Part shown: positions 1-11,554 of the stretch, in pieces
Numbering within the stretch: the stretch's first letter is position 1
Layout of the letters: each line of letters starts with the position of its first letter
From: Miscanthus floridulus
Taxonomy: Eukaryota; Streptophyta; Magnoliopsida; Poales; Poaceae
Length of the DNA stretch: 64,000 bases
Direction of reading: 5' to 3'
Assembly (NCBI RefSeq): GCF_019320115.1
Contig: NC_089587.1
Location: 89,980,939 to 90,044,938 of the forward strand
The notes under the pieces: model-generated
What the model saw: only the letters and a program-made list of their open reading frames with translations
Databases searched by the model: none
What the model was told of the DNA's origin: nothing
Position numbers and translations under genes: made by a program

Positions 1-984
1 ACCATGCTGAACGCCCTGGACCAGGCCAGAGGAGCCCTTCGTGAGATCATTATCCCTACCTCTCAGGTATTCTCTGGACTTTCTTTTTTCTTTCTTCGTG
101 TGTTTGTGGATTCTCGCATTTCTGATATCAGTCTTCTTCTTCTTCAGATTCTTGTTGCTCGTAGCCGGAAAAAATCCCAATTCCTCCGTGAGCAGAAGGT
201 AGAGCGGGATCGCCTCTCCGAGGAGGCCCGGCTGCGAGCAAACATGGCCGCCCAGCTTGCTATCGTCCAAGAGCGGGAGGCCCAGGCGCGTCAGGATGCG
301 GAGGAGGCGCACGGGATGTTCGAGGACCTGTCGGTGAGGTCTAAGCTGGATGGAGAGGAGATTGCCAAACTCCAAAAAGAACGAGACGAGCTGCTGCAGA
401 GGAATGCCGCGGCTAATGAGAAGGCCAGCGAAATCCTAAAGGAGCTGGAGATGGAGCGGGACCTCCGGCAGAAGGCCGAGAGTAGGGCCACAGCCCTCCA
501 GCAGAAGGTGGACGAGGACGTCGGGGTGGTCCGCTCTCTCTGGGCGGAGCTTGATGACGCGGTGAAAGGAAAGTTGAGTGCCGAGAACGTCGCCGCCAAG
601 CTGGAGAAAGAGGCTACCTATACGCGCAGGGCCCTTCAGGCGGAGAGCGATGAGCATGATCTTCTACAAGCTACGGTCGGGGTGGTCCTTAACGCCCTGA
701 ATGTGACGGAGCCTGTGGAGACCAGCCCGCTCGCGGCTCGTGTCGGAGGTATCACGGCTCGGGTGGGCCAACTTGAGGAGAGTGCCTTTCACGCCGGGAT
801 TACCTAGGCCTTCACCGTCACCCACGCCCATTATGAGAAGGAAATAAACCTGAGGGTGATGAGCGAAGGCTTTCCGTCCACCTACGAGGATGAAGAGCTG
901 GAGGAAATGGAGAAGATGGTCGCTCCTCTTGCGAAGAACCTGGCAGATAGTCTGAAAGAAATGGTTCTCCCTTCGCGGGAGTAA
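1..984 (+). pseudogene. opposite-strand coiled-coil ORF of the Tat element, 3' part
   Basis: The frame is open from the window edge to TAG at 805-807 and then continues in the same frame to TAA at 982-984, so the TAG is probably a decayed glutamine codon. The product is rich in Glu, Arg, Leu and Lys with heptad-like spacing across roughly 250 residues and should form a long coiled coil. It has no catalytic motif. Similar proteins annotated as 'putative gypsy-type transposon' proteins are encoded antisense to gag-pol in grass Tat elements, and their role is unknown. The start lies upstream of the window. A T-rich 81-bp segment at 67-147 reads as an intron. The ORF runs towards the 3' end of pol (convergent). 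The Tat assignment comes from the neighbouring pol gene, not from this protein. Confidence 0.6.
67..147 (+). other. predicted intron in the opposite-strand ORF
   Basis: CAG|GTATTC at the left and a run of TTC repeats ending CTTCAG| at the right form canonical plant splice sites. The 81 bases are far richer in T than the flanking exons and translate into an implausible hydrophobic insert between two charged coiled-coil segments. Removal keeps the reading frame (81 = 3 x 27). Confidence 0.6.
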
Positions 985-3131
985 TTAGTCGAACAATTTT
1001 GAGAATAGCTTATATGTAATATGTGGACAAGTGTCGGTATTTTTCGAGTCTGGACGCCTTTCGTGCTTTTGCGTCTTAATTTCGTTTTGTTTGATTTTTT
1101 GCGATTTGATTTTTACGGTCTTACCAATATGTTCCCCTGAATTATGCCGCTGATTATAATGTGAGGAGATTGAGGAGGTAGCCGTACCTTAACAGCCCCC
1201 GAGTAAGGTCCGACCCCCGCACCTGCCTAGGGTCGGGTGTTACTGGAGACCGGAATCGTGGTTTTGGTGACAATGGATGTCCTCGCAATAATCCCTGCCC
1301 TGCCTTCCAACAGAAATCCCAACTGGGGACTCTATGGGCTCGGCAAGGTGGGGCCTTTGCTCCTGCATTGTTTGGCCCGAGCCCTCGAGCCTTGTTAGGG
1401 TCTGATGGGGGTCGGCCGTTATTTGCGTGTTACCCCGTCCTCGGTTTTCGCAATCAGAGGGGCTGAGTGAACGACACTTGCCTCGACGGCTTGAGTACCA
1501 TGCTCAACGAGCTCGCTAACGGGTACGTTCGTGTGGAATCCGGGTCCATCATTTGCTGATGGGATCGGCAGAGCCCTCTGGTGGCACTCCACAACTTCTT
1601 AACCCGCCTCCCGGCAGATGCCTGAGTCGTTCGATAAGCTCAGGGGGCCCGATGGCCTCTCCTCGATGGAGATTCTGTGGGTTTGGCTCAAGGTTAGAAT
1701 CGAACGAGAGAAGGTCGAGACGTCCCGGTTCGCTTCTGAGCGGGATCGGGCAGGGCCGCTGGGGCTCGTCTTGGTTATCTCTCCCTGGCCCTGTTTGGCG
1801 TGAGGCGGCCTCGAGCCCTCGCGGGCCGGCCTTCGAACCTCAGCCTATGGTTGCCTATATCGAATGAGAATGTTTTGAATGCAATATTTAATTGAAAATA
1901 AAGGCGGGGTTGGTAACGTTACCTTGGTGATGTGAGTGGCGGAAAAGCTCCTAGCAGATGGGTTCGGGCCCCGACGTTTGTGACGAGGTTGAAAAAACCT
2001 GCGTAAGAATTGCTATTCTTTGTTTTCGTGTCTCGGTGACGATCCGAGCCATTCGATTAACTTGGGCAGCCTGACAGCTTCTCCTTTGGGGGAGACTCTG
2101 TAGGCGGACCCCTCCGATCCCTTCATTGAGAGGGCCGACGTCGAAACTAGAGACGCGAGGGGCGTTGAGTAGGATTTTTCTGGTAAACAGAAACACCATA
2201 GCTATCGGGGCGTAGGGTTTGCTAGTTCATCCAGTTTTACTCAAAGCTTTGTGCCTGTATGTCGCGCCCTTAGTTTCGGGCGTACGGAGGGGTCGGGTGA
2301 AGAGGATGTCTAGACTGGTAGTCATCCTCGACAGCCCCCGAGTGATGCTCGCGTCCCTGCTATTTGACGGGGTCGGAATCTTGCGAACGAATTTTAACGT
2401 ATAAAGTGAGAAAACTGAGAGGCTTATCTTTCTTTGGTCGTGTCTTCTGAGCCGAACGGTCGACCCAGGAGATCTGAAGGGTCCCGTCATCGGGTCGTCC
2501 GTGGTCCTGCATGGGAAGGCGAAAAAGTTGTCTGCCTATGTGGGTGCCTTAATCGCCGCGTCCGGAGCGGGTCAGTGGCGGGCCATACCCTGGCAGTGTT
2601 CAGTTTGACCAAAGAGGGACGCTTCGTAGACCGGGGTTCGTCCCGTCACTTCCGGCGCGTCCCCTCAGATATCAATCAGCATTGATTGCGTATTAAAAAA
2701 GGGGAAGGGAGAGGGTTTTTCGTCCGACCTTTCGCCTTTCCTTAGTTACTGCGCCTCCTCCTTAAATAGGGAGGGGGAGAGGAGTTCTCATCCCACCTCC
2801 CCTTTTGCCTCCGAGCCGCTATCTCTCCTTCTTCTTCCTTTCCGTCCAACGCGTCTGTGCGTCGCGGTGGTTCCTGAGTGAGGAAGAGTAATGCCAGAGA
2901 GAGATAGAGAACTTACAAACTTGCTCGTGATTCTGGTGCGTGATGTCGAGTCGGAGGTTATCCAACGTAGATGAGATGGTACGCGCGGCCCTTGGTGAGG
3001 AGTCGCTGCTGCTGAAGGAGAAAAGGCGTCGGTGGGTGTCGTGCGTCGTTGACTGCGCCGTCGTTCGCTGCGCTCCTCCCTTGGCTGGAGGCGTTTCCTG
3101 CCCCTACACCGTTGTCAGGGCTATGGCTGGG

Positions 3132-3230
3132 GATGATGGCATAGTCCCCAGACGCCATGACGGTGGCGTTGCTACCGGGGTTGCGGCTGACGACGATGGC
3201 GTAGTCCCCGGACGCTCCGGCGGAGGCGTC
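3132..3230. repeat. two copies of a 60-bp repeat
   Basis: A segment starting gatgatggcatagtcccc at 3132 recurs at 3192 as gacgatggcgtagtcccc, and similarity runs for about 37 bases in each copy. The period is a multiple of three. It lies directly upstream of the 66-bp repeat in the Tat spacer. Confidence 0.6.
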
Positions 3231-3265
3231 ATAGATGGTGGCGCCTTCAAGGGTCCAGCGAAGAT

Positions 3266-3425
3266 GTCGCCGATGGAGAGCGTGGTACGGCGCCCGCAGT
3301 AGATGAGCTAGCCCGTGTACATGCCCTCGACGTCGCCGATGGAGAGCGTGGCACGGCGGCCGCAGTGGACGAACTGGCCCGTGTACATGCCCTCGACGTC
3401 GCCGATGGAGAGCGTGGTACGGCGA
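3266..3425. repeat. 66-bp minisatellite, about 2.4 copies
   Basis: Units start with gtcgccgatggagagcgtgg at 3266, 3332 and 3398, so the period is exactly 66 bp. Copies differ at only a few positions. The period is a multiple of three, so either strand would read as a 22-residue peptide repeat, but no start or conserved domain supports translation. Confidence 0.85.
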
Positions 3426-3991
3426 TCGTAGTAGCACTTGTGGTAGAGCTGAGCCGAGACTGTAATGAAATAACGTTGTGGGGAAGCCCCCGAGTAAACA
3501 ATCTTCAGGGTATATTGTTCCTTTTTTGTAATGACATCGCTTTGTAAGTGGTGAATTCATGCAAAAATGAACAAAATTACATCCTTTGCTTGTGGCAAGT
3601 CATTTTAGCGCTTTCCAACTCTTCTCATGGTCTAAGTCACAGGAGGCTAGGAACGTGGGCAAACTAATTCTGATTGAACTGGTGAGCAAAGAGGTTGCAG
3701 CCGCTGGGGCGTGGGTGTCTCGCAATCCTACCAGTTGTATTCAGAATTAGCTCCCAAGATCTTAGCCCTCGAGACTCATTTACGAGGCGAATGGAAAATT
3801 TATAGAATGTTTGTAAGTATAACACAGGGATTTTTTGCAAGCGCGATACTTGTATTACACATAACATATGTTACGATCACATGCCAGCCCCTGAGTGAGA
3901 TCTGTCCCCTCACGATTTGTAGGGGTCGGAAATCACTATGGATCGGGGTTCTATTAAGACAAAAACTGATAAAGAAAAGTGTAAGCTTATT

Positions 3992-6900
3992 TTAAGGATA
4001 GAAACGATGTAGCTGCTCAATGTTCTAGGCGTTGGCGAAGACCTCCCCTTTGATGGTTTTCAACCGGTAGGCGCCTGGGCGAAGTATTTCCGCGATGATG
4101 TAGGGCCCTTCCCAGGGCGGGGAGAGTTTGTGACGATCCTTGTTGCTCTGTACAAGACGGAGGACGAGGTCTCCGACGTTGAAGGCTCGACCCCGCACCC
4201 GTCGGCTGTGGTACCGCCGCAACGCTTGCTGGTACTTGGCTGAATGGAGGAGGGCAATGTCGCGGGCCTTGTCCAGCTGGTCCATGGCGTCTTGGTGAGA
4301 TGCCCCGGCTCCCTTAGCGTCATATGCTCTGATTCTTGGCGCTCCATAGTCGAGGTCCGTCGGGAGAACGGCCTCGGAGCCGTAGATCATGAAAAAGGGT
4401 GTGTAGCCGGTGGCCCGGCTAGGAGTCGTCCTAAGGCTCCAGAGCACAGCCAGGAGCTCAGCGAGCCAACGCGCGCCGAATTTGTTCAACCGGTTGAAAA
4501 TTCTGGGTTTGAGGCCTTGAAGGAGCATGCCGTTTGCGCGCTCGACCTATCCGTTCGTCCGGGGGTGCGCGACGGCTGCCCAATCGATTCGGATGTGTTG
4601 TTCGTCACAGAAACGAACAAATTTCCTACCGATGAACTGCGTGCCGTTGTCTGTGATGATGGAGTTCGGTACTCCAAAGCGATGGATGATGTCGAGAAAG
4701 AACAGCACAGCTTGCTCGGATTTGATTGTGGATACTGGCCGAGCTTCAATCTATTTTGTGAACTTGTCTATGGTGACAAGCAAGTGGGTAAAGCCTCCGG
4801 GCGCTTTTTTAAGAGGCCCGACCAGGTCAAGCCCCCAGACCGCGAAGGGCCATGTGATGGGGATCATCTGGAGAGCCTGGGCCGGGAGGTGTATTTGCCG
4901 AGCGTAGTATTGGCACCCTTCGCAGGTGCGTACAATTTGCTCGGCATCGGCTACTGCGGTGGGCCAATAGAAACCCTGTCGGAATGCCTTCCCAACCAAG
5001 GTTCTTGGTGCGGCATGGTGTCCGCATGCCCCACCGTGGATGTCGCTCAGTAGGAGTTTTCCCTGTTCGCCAGGGATGCAAAGCTGAAGAATTCCGATGT
5101 GACTTCGTTTGTAGAGTTCGCCCTCTACAAGAACGAAGGATTTGGCGCGTCGCGTGAGCCGTCGGGCTTCTGTCTCGTTGGTTGGTAGTACATCGTGGAG
5201 GAGATAGTCGATGTAAAGCGTTCTCCAGTCATTGGGAGGATCAGACTCCGTTGCTGGGTCTTCTTCAAGCTCCATGACCTCGGGGTCGGGAGGAACAGTT
5301 GGCGGATCGGCCTTGGGGGTCGGACTAGAAGGGCCATCGTCGGCTTGTTTCGACCCCGTGTAGCGTACCGAGGGTTTGTGTTGGTCACTAGCGAAGACGC
5401 CTGTTGGAACCGGCTCTCGGCTGGATGCCGCTTTTGCGAGTGTGTCGGCCGCTTCGTTGAGGCGCCTGGGGATATGATTGAGTTCGAGGCCGTCGAACTT
5501 GTCCTCCAGACGTCGGACCTCTTGACAGTATGCCTCCATCTTGGTATCGTGGCAGCCCGACTCTTTCATGACCTGGTTGACGACCAGCTGAGAGTCGCCC
5601 CTGATGTCAAGGCGTCGGATGCCCAGCTCGATGGCGATTCGTAGGCCGTTGATGAGCGCTTCGTATTCTGCAGTGTTGTTTGATGAGGGAAAATGAAGCC
5701 GAACCATGTACCTCATGTGGACCCCGAGGGGGGATACTAAGACTAGTCCTGCTCTGGCGCCCTTCTTCATCAGCGATCCGTCGAAGTACATTATCCAGTA
5801 CTCTTGATCGACGGCTGTTGGTGGCATCTGGACCTCGGTCCACTCCGCGATGAAGTCAGCCAGTGCCTGAGATTTGATCGCCGTTCGGGGGACATAAGAA
5901 ATGCCCTGATCCATCAGCTCGAGCGCCCACTTTGCGGTTCTTCCCGTAGCGTCATGGCTACGAATGACCTTGCCGAGGGGGAACGACGTCACTACTGTCA
6001 TGGGGTGTGACTCGAAGTAGTGGCGTAGCTTCCTTTTGGTGATGAGGACGGTGTAGAGGAGTTTCTGGATCTGGGAGTAGCGGGTTTTGGAGTCGGATAG
6101 CACTTCGCTGATGAAATATACAGGGCGCTGCACCTTGAAGGTGTGCCCTTCCTCCTCTCGCTCTACTATTAAGGCGGAGCTAACCACCTGGGTGGTGGCT
6201 GATATATATAGTAGGAGAGATTCTCCATCGCGTGGAGGAACTAGGACCGGTGGCTTAGTTAAAAATTGTTTAACCATGTCAAGTGCCTCCTGAGCCTCGG
6301 CTGTCCACTCGAAGTGGTCAGTTTTCTTCAGAAGTCGATAAAGGGGGAGTCCTCGTTCGCCGAGGCGTGAAATGAATCGGCTGAGGGTGGCAAGGCACCC
6401 TGTGATCCGCTGAACCCCCTTTATGTTTTGGATCGGGCCCATCCTCGTGATGGCCGATATCTTCTCTGGGTTGGCTTCGATGCCACGCTCGGAGACGATG
6501 AAGCCGAGCAGCATGCCCCTCGGGACTCCGAAAACACATTTTTCGGGATTGAGCTTGATGCCGTTCGCCCGGAGTTTCGCAAAGGTGCGTTCAAGGTCGG
6601 CGACAAGGTGGTCAGCCCGCTTGGATTTGACTACGATGTCGTCGACATAGGCCTCAACGGTTCGCCCGATGAGGTCTCCGAAGCAACTAAGCATACAGCG
6701 CTGGTACGTCGCCCTAGCGTTCTTCAAACCAAACGGCATTGAAACGTAGCAAAATGATCCGAAGGGCGTGATAAAAGATGTTGCGAGCTGGTCGGACTCT
6801 TTCATCGTGATCTGATGGTAGCCTGAGTATGCGTCAAGGAAACAGAGGGTTTCGCACCCCGAGGTGGAATCGACTATTTGGTCTATTCGGGGCAAAGGAA

Positions 6901-9900
6901 ATGGATCCTTTGGACACGCTTTGTTGAGACCAGTATAATCAACACACATTCTCCATTTCCCACTCTTTTTTCGGACAAGAACAGGATTTGCTAACCACTC
7001 TGGGTGCTATACTTCCTTAATGAATCCTGCGGTCAGTAGTTTGGCTATCTCCTCGCCGATGGCCCTACGTTTCTCCTCGTCGAAGCGGCGCAGGCGTTGC
7101 TTCACCGGCTTGGAGCCCGGGAGGATCTGGAGGGTATGCTCGGCGACCTCCCTCGGGATGCCCGGCATATCCGAGGGTTTCCACGCAAAGATGTCCTTGT
7201 TAGCGCGGAGGAAGTCGACGAGCGCGCTTTCCTATGCGGAGGAGAGCGCGGTCCCGATTCGGACTTTTTTGCCCTCGGAGCTACTGGGATCCAAGAGGAC
7301 GTCCCTGGAACCCTCTGCTGATTCGAATGATCCGGACGACTTCTTTGCGTCGGGTGTCCCTTCAATGACCTCCTCCCTGAGGGTGGCGAGCTCTTCGGAC
7401 GCGATGACCGCGGATGCGTGTCCGCAGCATTCGACCTCGCACTCGTAAGCACGCTGGAAGGAGGTGCCGATGGTGATGATCCCACGGGGACCTGGCATCT
7501 TCAGCTTCAGGTATGTGTAATTGGGTACGGCCATGAACTTCGCGTAACATGGTCGCCCCAGAATGGCGTGGAAAGTCCCCGGGAATCCCACTACATCGAA
7601 GGTGAGGGTCTCAGTTCGGTAATTGGATCGATCCCCAAAGGTGACGGGCAGGTCAATCTGCCCTAGTGGCACAGCTTGCCTTCCAGGCACGACGCCATGG
7701 AAAGGTGCTCGGACGGGACGGAGGTGCGTTCGGTCGACGCCCATCTCGTCGAGCGTCTTGGCGTACATGATGTTGAGGCCGCTGCCCCCATCCATCAGTA
7801 CCTTGGTGAGCCGCTTTGGACCGACGATTGGGTCGACGACAAGCGGATACCTCCCCGGGTGTGGGATGGCATCTGGATGGTCGGACCGGTCGAAGGTTAT
7901 GGCGGATTCCGACCACCGGAGATAAGCTGGCATAGCCGGTCCAGCGGTATAGACCTCTCGACGTGCGACCTTCTGGCGGCGCCTAGAGTCGTAGGCCGCT
8001 GATCCTCCGAAGATCATGAGGGCACCGGTCGGTGTTGGGAAGGCGTCGTCCTTCTCCTCCGTGTCATCAATGGTGGGAACAGGCTCCTTCCCCTTCTCCT
8101 CCTTGTTCAGGCCCCCGGCCAAGTATTTGCGCATAAGGCCGCATTCCTTGTATAGGTGCTTGGCCGGGAAGGCGTGGTTTGGGCATGGCCCCTCGAGCAT
8201 TTTCTCGAAGTGGTTCGGAGTGCCCTCCGTGGGTTTCCGGCCACCTTTGCGGTCGGCTGCGGCCACGAGCGAGTTGTCGCGCCGCTGCTTCTTACTTTTC
8301 CCTTTGGCGGGACGGTTGGAGGCGCCTTCGCTGGCGCCCTCGTCCCGCCTTGTCTTTCCGTCGGAGCGATCAAAGATGGCTCCGACCGCCTCTTCTCCAG
8401 AGGCGTGACTGGTGGCGATGTCCAGAAGTTCCTTGGTAGTTCGCGGGCCCCTGCGTCCTAGCTTGTGGACCAGGGACTCGCAGGTCGTTCCGGACAGAAA
8501 GGCTCCTATCACGTCGGCGTCGGCGACGTTTGGGAGCTCGTTGCACTGTCGGGAGAAGCGCCGGATGTACCCGCGGAGGGTTTCATCGGCCTTCTGACGG
8601 CAGTTCTTGAGGTCCCATGGGTTTCCAGGGTGTTTGTACGTGCCCTGGAAATTACCCACGAAGATCTCAGTTAGATCCGCCCAACTCTGAATAGCATTGG
8701 ACGGTAGGTGCTCCAGCCATGCTCGTGCCGAGTCGGCCAAGAACAGCGGGAGATTGCGAATAATAAAATTATCATCACTCGCACCACCGGCCTGACACGC
8801 AAGCCGATAGTCTTCGAGCCAAAGCCCGGGATTTGTTTCACCAGAATATTTAGGAATGTTCGTAGGCGGTCGATACCTTAGGGGGAACGCGGCGTTGAGG
8901 ATGTGCCGGCCAAAGGCCTGAGGGCCGGGCAGAACGGGGCTCGGGCTTCGGTCTTCGTTGCTGTCGTAGCGCCCTCCACGTCGGGGATGATAGCCGCGGC
9001 GCGCTGCTTCTCCCTCGTCGCCGTGGGCACGTCTCCGGGCGTCGATGATGCTGCGTACGTCGCGGCCACGGCCGAGGCGTTGATGTACAGGGACGACGGA
9101 GGGCTGCCCGCCGGCTGGCGGTGTTTGGTGTACGGATGCGTCCTTGGTGGGACGCACTGAGGGCGCGTGCTTGCTGGTGTCGGGTTCACGTCGTCGAGAC
9201 AACGAACTTTCCGCCTGCTGCGCGGCTGCACGCTCGAGCAACGTGCGAATCTCCCGATAAGCGCGTCGATCCTCGGACGTTGCGGCCTCCGGGAGGCCAT
9301 GCAGCAAGGCGGTTGCTGCGGCGATGTTCTGGCTGGCTCGGGCAAAGTGAGGAAAGGCCCCATCGTCGGTGAGGATCCTTTGGTGTACGGTGCGGGCTGT
9401 GGCGCGCGCGCGCCCCCCGTCTTTGCGGCGTTCAATCTCGCGATTGATGTCCGCGTATTCCCGTGCGAGCCCTTGCCCGGCCTCGTCGATCTCTTGCTGA
9501 CGAGCCCTTAGCTGCTCCATCCTCAGGTGAGATGGGGCTGTCCCCTCTTCCCCGGATCTGCTGTCAGGTTTGTTTGTAGGGGTGGCCTCTTCCCTGGAGG
9601 CGCTTTCGACGTGACCCTCGGGGGTCTGCGTCATGTAGCATTCTCGGGAAGGATGGTGGCTCCCCCTACCGGAATCTGAGCTGGAGAGCGATACAGGCTT
9701 CTCGTTGAGGAGCTCGTAGAGGGTCTCCGTATCGCGCTCAATCACCCCCACGAACTCGATGTCCGTGGGTGATTGAACCACACGTAGCGCCCAAGGGCGG
9801 CCAGCGGTCGCCGCAGCGTTGCGGAGACCGAATGGAAACGCTGTCGGGGTGCTCCATACGGACCTTTCCGGATACATGGTGGCGTCGTGGGAAGCCCCCT

Positions 9901-10087
9901 TGGGTGACGGGACTCCCCGGGAGTTGCCCGGTGGGCCCTCAAGCCTGAGACGGCTGAGGTTGATGGAAGGGGGAGATGGAGCGGCTGAGTGAGTCAGCGC
10001 CAGCTCTCCTCCTAATGTGATGATGAAATCCAGGTCGCCGAAACGCACGTGTGCGCCCGGGGCCCAGGTGATTGCGTGGGTGGCCAT
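3992..10087 (-). pseudogene. Tat-type gag-pol polyprotein, five in-frame TAG codons
   Basis: A single reading frame runs about 2,030 codons from ATG at 10087 to TAA at 3992-3994 without any frameshift. TAG codons interrupt it at 7232, 7007, 4751, 4547 and 4025 (lowest coordinate of each). Order: low-complexity N-terminus; gag domain (about residues 403-560); Cys/His segment (about 632-650); protease with motif MDGGSG (about 764; DGG rather than the usual DTG or DSG); reverse transcriptase with YVDD near 6635; a first RNase H lacking its usual acidic start (YISATT); a second RNase H-like domain (YFDGS, then AEYEA and RGDSQ); integrase with an H-H-C-C finger and a D,D,E core, where one TAG separates the second Asp from the Glu; a C-terminal GPY-like segment. 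The dual RNase H is the Tat signature. Dead as a protein source. Confidence 0.9.
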
Positions 10088-10114
10088 CCGAGACCTGATT
10101 TGGAACGCGCAAAG

Positions 10115-10132
10115 CCCCTACCTGGCGCGCCA
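10115..10132 (-). other. primer-binding site
   Basis: Minus-strand TGGCGCGCCAGGTAGGGG begins two bases after the LTR end (ACCGACA, then GT). The leading TGG matches the CCA tail of a tRNA. I did not assign the tRNA. Confidence 0.7.
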
Positions 10133-10447
10133 ACTGTCGGTGTTTCGTACAAGCACCGGCAAGTAAATTTATAGTAATGCGCATTAGGTTCAGATGGTGC
10201 GCTAAAGGACACAGGAATTATACTGGTTCGGGCGGAATGTCCCTACGTCCAGTTTGTTGCTGCTTGTGTTATTAGCACCGTAAACGATCTATAGTAAGGG
10301 ATACAAACTGCCGAGAGAGGGACTAGTCCCAAGTCTCTGATCGAAGGATTGAAAGGTGGTCAAGAGCTTCGTAGCTGCTTGTGTGTGAGTGCGTTCTATT
10401 GTTCGGTCCTATTTTTTCCCGTCCGTTTGATGGAGGACATGCCTCCC

Positions 10448-10455
10448 CTTTTATA
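10448..10455 (-). promoter_or_regulatory. LTR TATA box
   Basis: Minus-strand TATAAAAG followed by GGGAGG, 313 bases before the inner LTR end. Position and sequence fit the core promoter of the element. Confidence 0.6.
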
Positions 10456-11145
10456 GATGAAGGGGCTGGCTTTACAAGGGTGAGAGCTTCAGTGTTTCGT
10501 ACACTACCTAGTCTTGTGGCTCCTGTTTACCTGGTCAGGTCCCCCATTCTGATGAGTGCGCAGGAAGATAAGTGCTTACGATGTTGTCGATATCTCTATA
10601 GGATGTCAGATTAGTCACAGCATGCCGCCCCCAGGGTATGGGTTGTGGTACAGTGGTTTTGACTTAGGGGCCTCCCCCCAGCCTTGCTCCACACGCCTTC
10701 TGGTTCCCATGATGAGAATTCGGGGTCGGGGTCCGGTGTAGCGCCGTGGCCAAGGCTCTCTGACTTGGAGGACCTGAGGGGCCGGGAAGAGGGCCCCCCA
10801 CTCCCTTGGGTCCATAGCGTGGTGACGGAGTATCCGTCGTTCGTGGAGATAGCAAATCCGTTCTTGGAGCGTAGCGGTTGTCGTATATCTTCGTTGGGTT
10901 CCGTGTCCCAGAGCTGAAGGCGGCGCCTACAACTCTACAGAGTGAGGTGCACGCACCTGTAATACCTTTTGGGCTCTGCGGCGCCCGGAAGGGTCTAAGC
11001 ATCAGTCCTGTCGTTCCCTGACAGTTCTCTTCCTGTCAGGGCGCAGGGTATGGTCGTTGGAGTCATGGTTGACCCGAACGTCTTGTCTCGTCCTGTACCC
11101 ATCGTTACCAAGGATAGATATCGATCAGGGCGAGGCTCGTTCTGG

Positions 11146-11450
11146 GCCGTCGGGTGAGGCGGAGGCCAATCCCTATCTCCTGGGCGAGACTAACCTTATC
11201 CCTCCGGGATCGGGCGAGGCGGAATCTATCCCTTAGCCTTCGGGCGAGACCAAGCCCGCCCTATAGGCGTCGGGCGAGACGGAGATTAGCCTTGAGCCTT
11301 TGGGGCGAGGCAGGGTTATCCCATAAAGGCGTTGGGTGAGGCTGACCCCACCCCTCCGGGATCGGGCGAGACGGAACTCATCCCTCAGCCCTCGGGCGAG
11401 ACCGAGCCCGTCCTCAAGGCGTCGGGCGAGACGGAACCGAACTCCTGTCA
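11146..11450. repeat. U3 minisatellite, about ten units of 30 bp
   Basis: The motif cgtcgggcgagacgga and variants (ccgggatcgggcgaggcgga, ccttcgggcgagacc, cgttgggtgaggc) recur about every 25-33 bases. A higher-order period of about 152 bp is visible, since cctccgggatcgggcgag occurs at 11201 and 11353. It lies in the distal U3 of the LTR, where tandem repeats often act as enhancers in plant elements. Confidence 0.75.
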
Positions 11451-11554
11451 CTCGAACAAGGGATGACATGGCGCCCTTATGCGTCCAGAAGTTTTTTACG
11501 TTCGGTGGTTATCGGTTCCACCTTCTGGGGTACCCCGGTATTAGGTCCCCGACA

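Larger units (their letters stand above)
985..3991. other. non-coding spacer between the convergent ORFs of the Tat element
   Basis: No convincing gene is seen. The segment contains at least four degenerate copies of a motif beginning agcccc(c/t)gagt, near 1194, 2333, 3485 and 3885. Three of these (near 1194, 2333 and 3885) are followed within about 60 bases by ggggtcgg or a close variant. A TATA-like sequence on the plus strand (ttaaatag, about 2763) precedes a pyrimidine-rich leader, but no ORF of known type follows. Tandem repeats lie at 3132-3425. Long spacers with tandem repeats downstream of pol are typical of Tat elements. Confidence 0.55.
1..11554 (-). mobile_element. Tat-lineage Ty3/Gypsy LTR retrotransposon, partial (3' LTR beyond window start)
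   Basis: Seen: in minus-strand order there is an LTR (11554 to 10135), a primer-binding site, a gag-protease-RT-RNaseH-integrase frame (10087 to 3992), a 3-kb spacer with minisatellites, and a coiled-coil ORF on the opposite strand (1-984). The second RNase H-like domain between RNase H and integrase, and an extra ORF beyond integrase in reverse orientation, are known hallmarks of the Tat lineage (Grande, Retand and Ogre relatives). The 3' LTR must lie left of the window. The insertion lies in a hAT transposase remnant. The five bases beyond the LTR are ctatt (11555-11559), which is the expected target duplication, but its partner is outside the window. The element is dead: every coding part carries stops. 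Confidence 0.85.
10135..11554 (-). repeat. 5' LTR of the Tat element (1,420 bp)
   Basis: The minus strand starts TGTCGGGGACC at 11554 and ends ACACCGACA at 10135, giving TG...CA ends with TGTCGG/CCGACA inverted termini. The primer-binding site abuts the inner end. A TATA box lies at 10448-10455, so U3 covers roughly 11554-10460 and R-U5 the rest. U3 contains a 30-bp minisatellite. Confidence 0.85.

Noticed and set aside
1032..1045. tgtcggtatttttcg as an LTR start
   Set aside because: It resembles the LTR terminus only in the first six bases. The following sequence does not match 10135-11554, and no primer site or polypurine tract is adjacent.
2694..2718. purine run (aaaaaaggggaaggg) as a polypurine tract
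   Set aside because: It lies on the wrong strand for the minus-strand element and is not followed by a TG terminus.
2958..3560. 200-codon open frame on the minus strand over the 60- and 66-bp repeats
   Set aside because: It stays open because the repeats have codon-multiple periods. The translation is repetitive and matches no domain.
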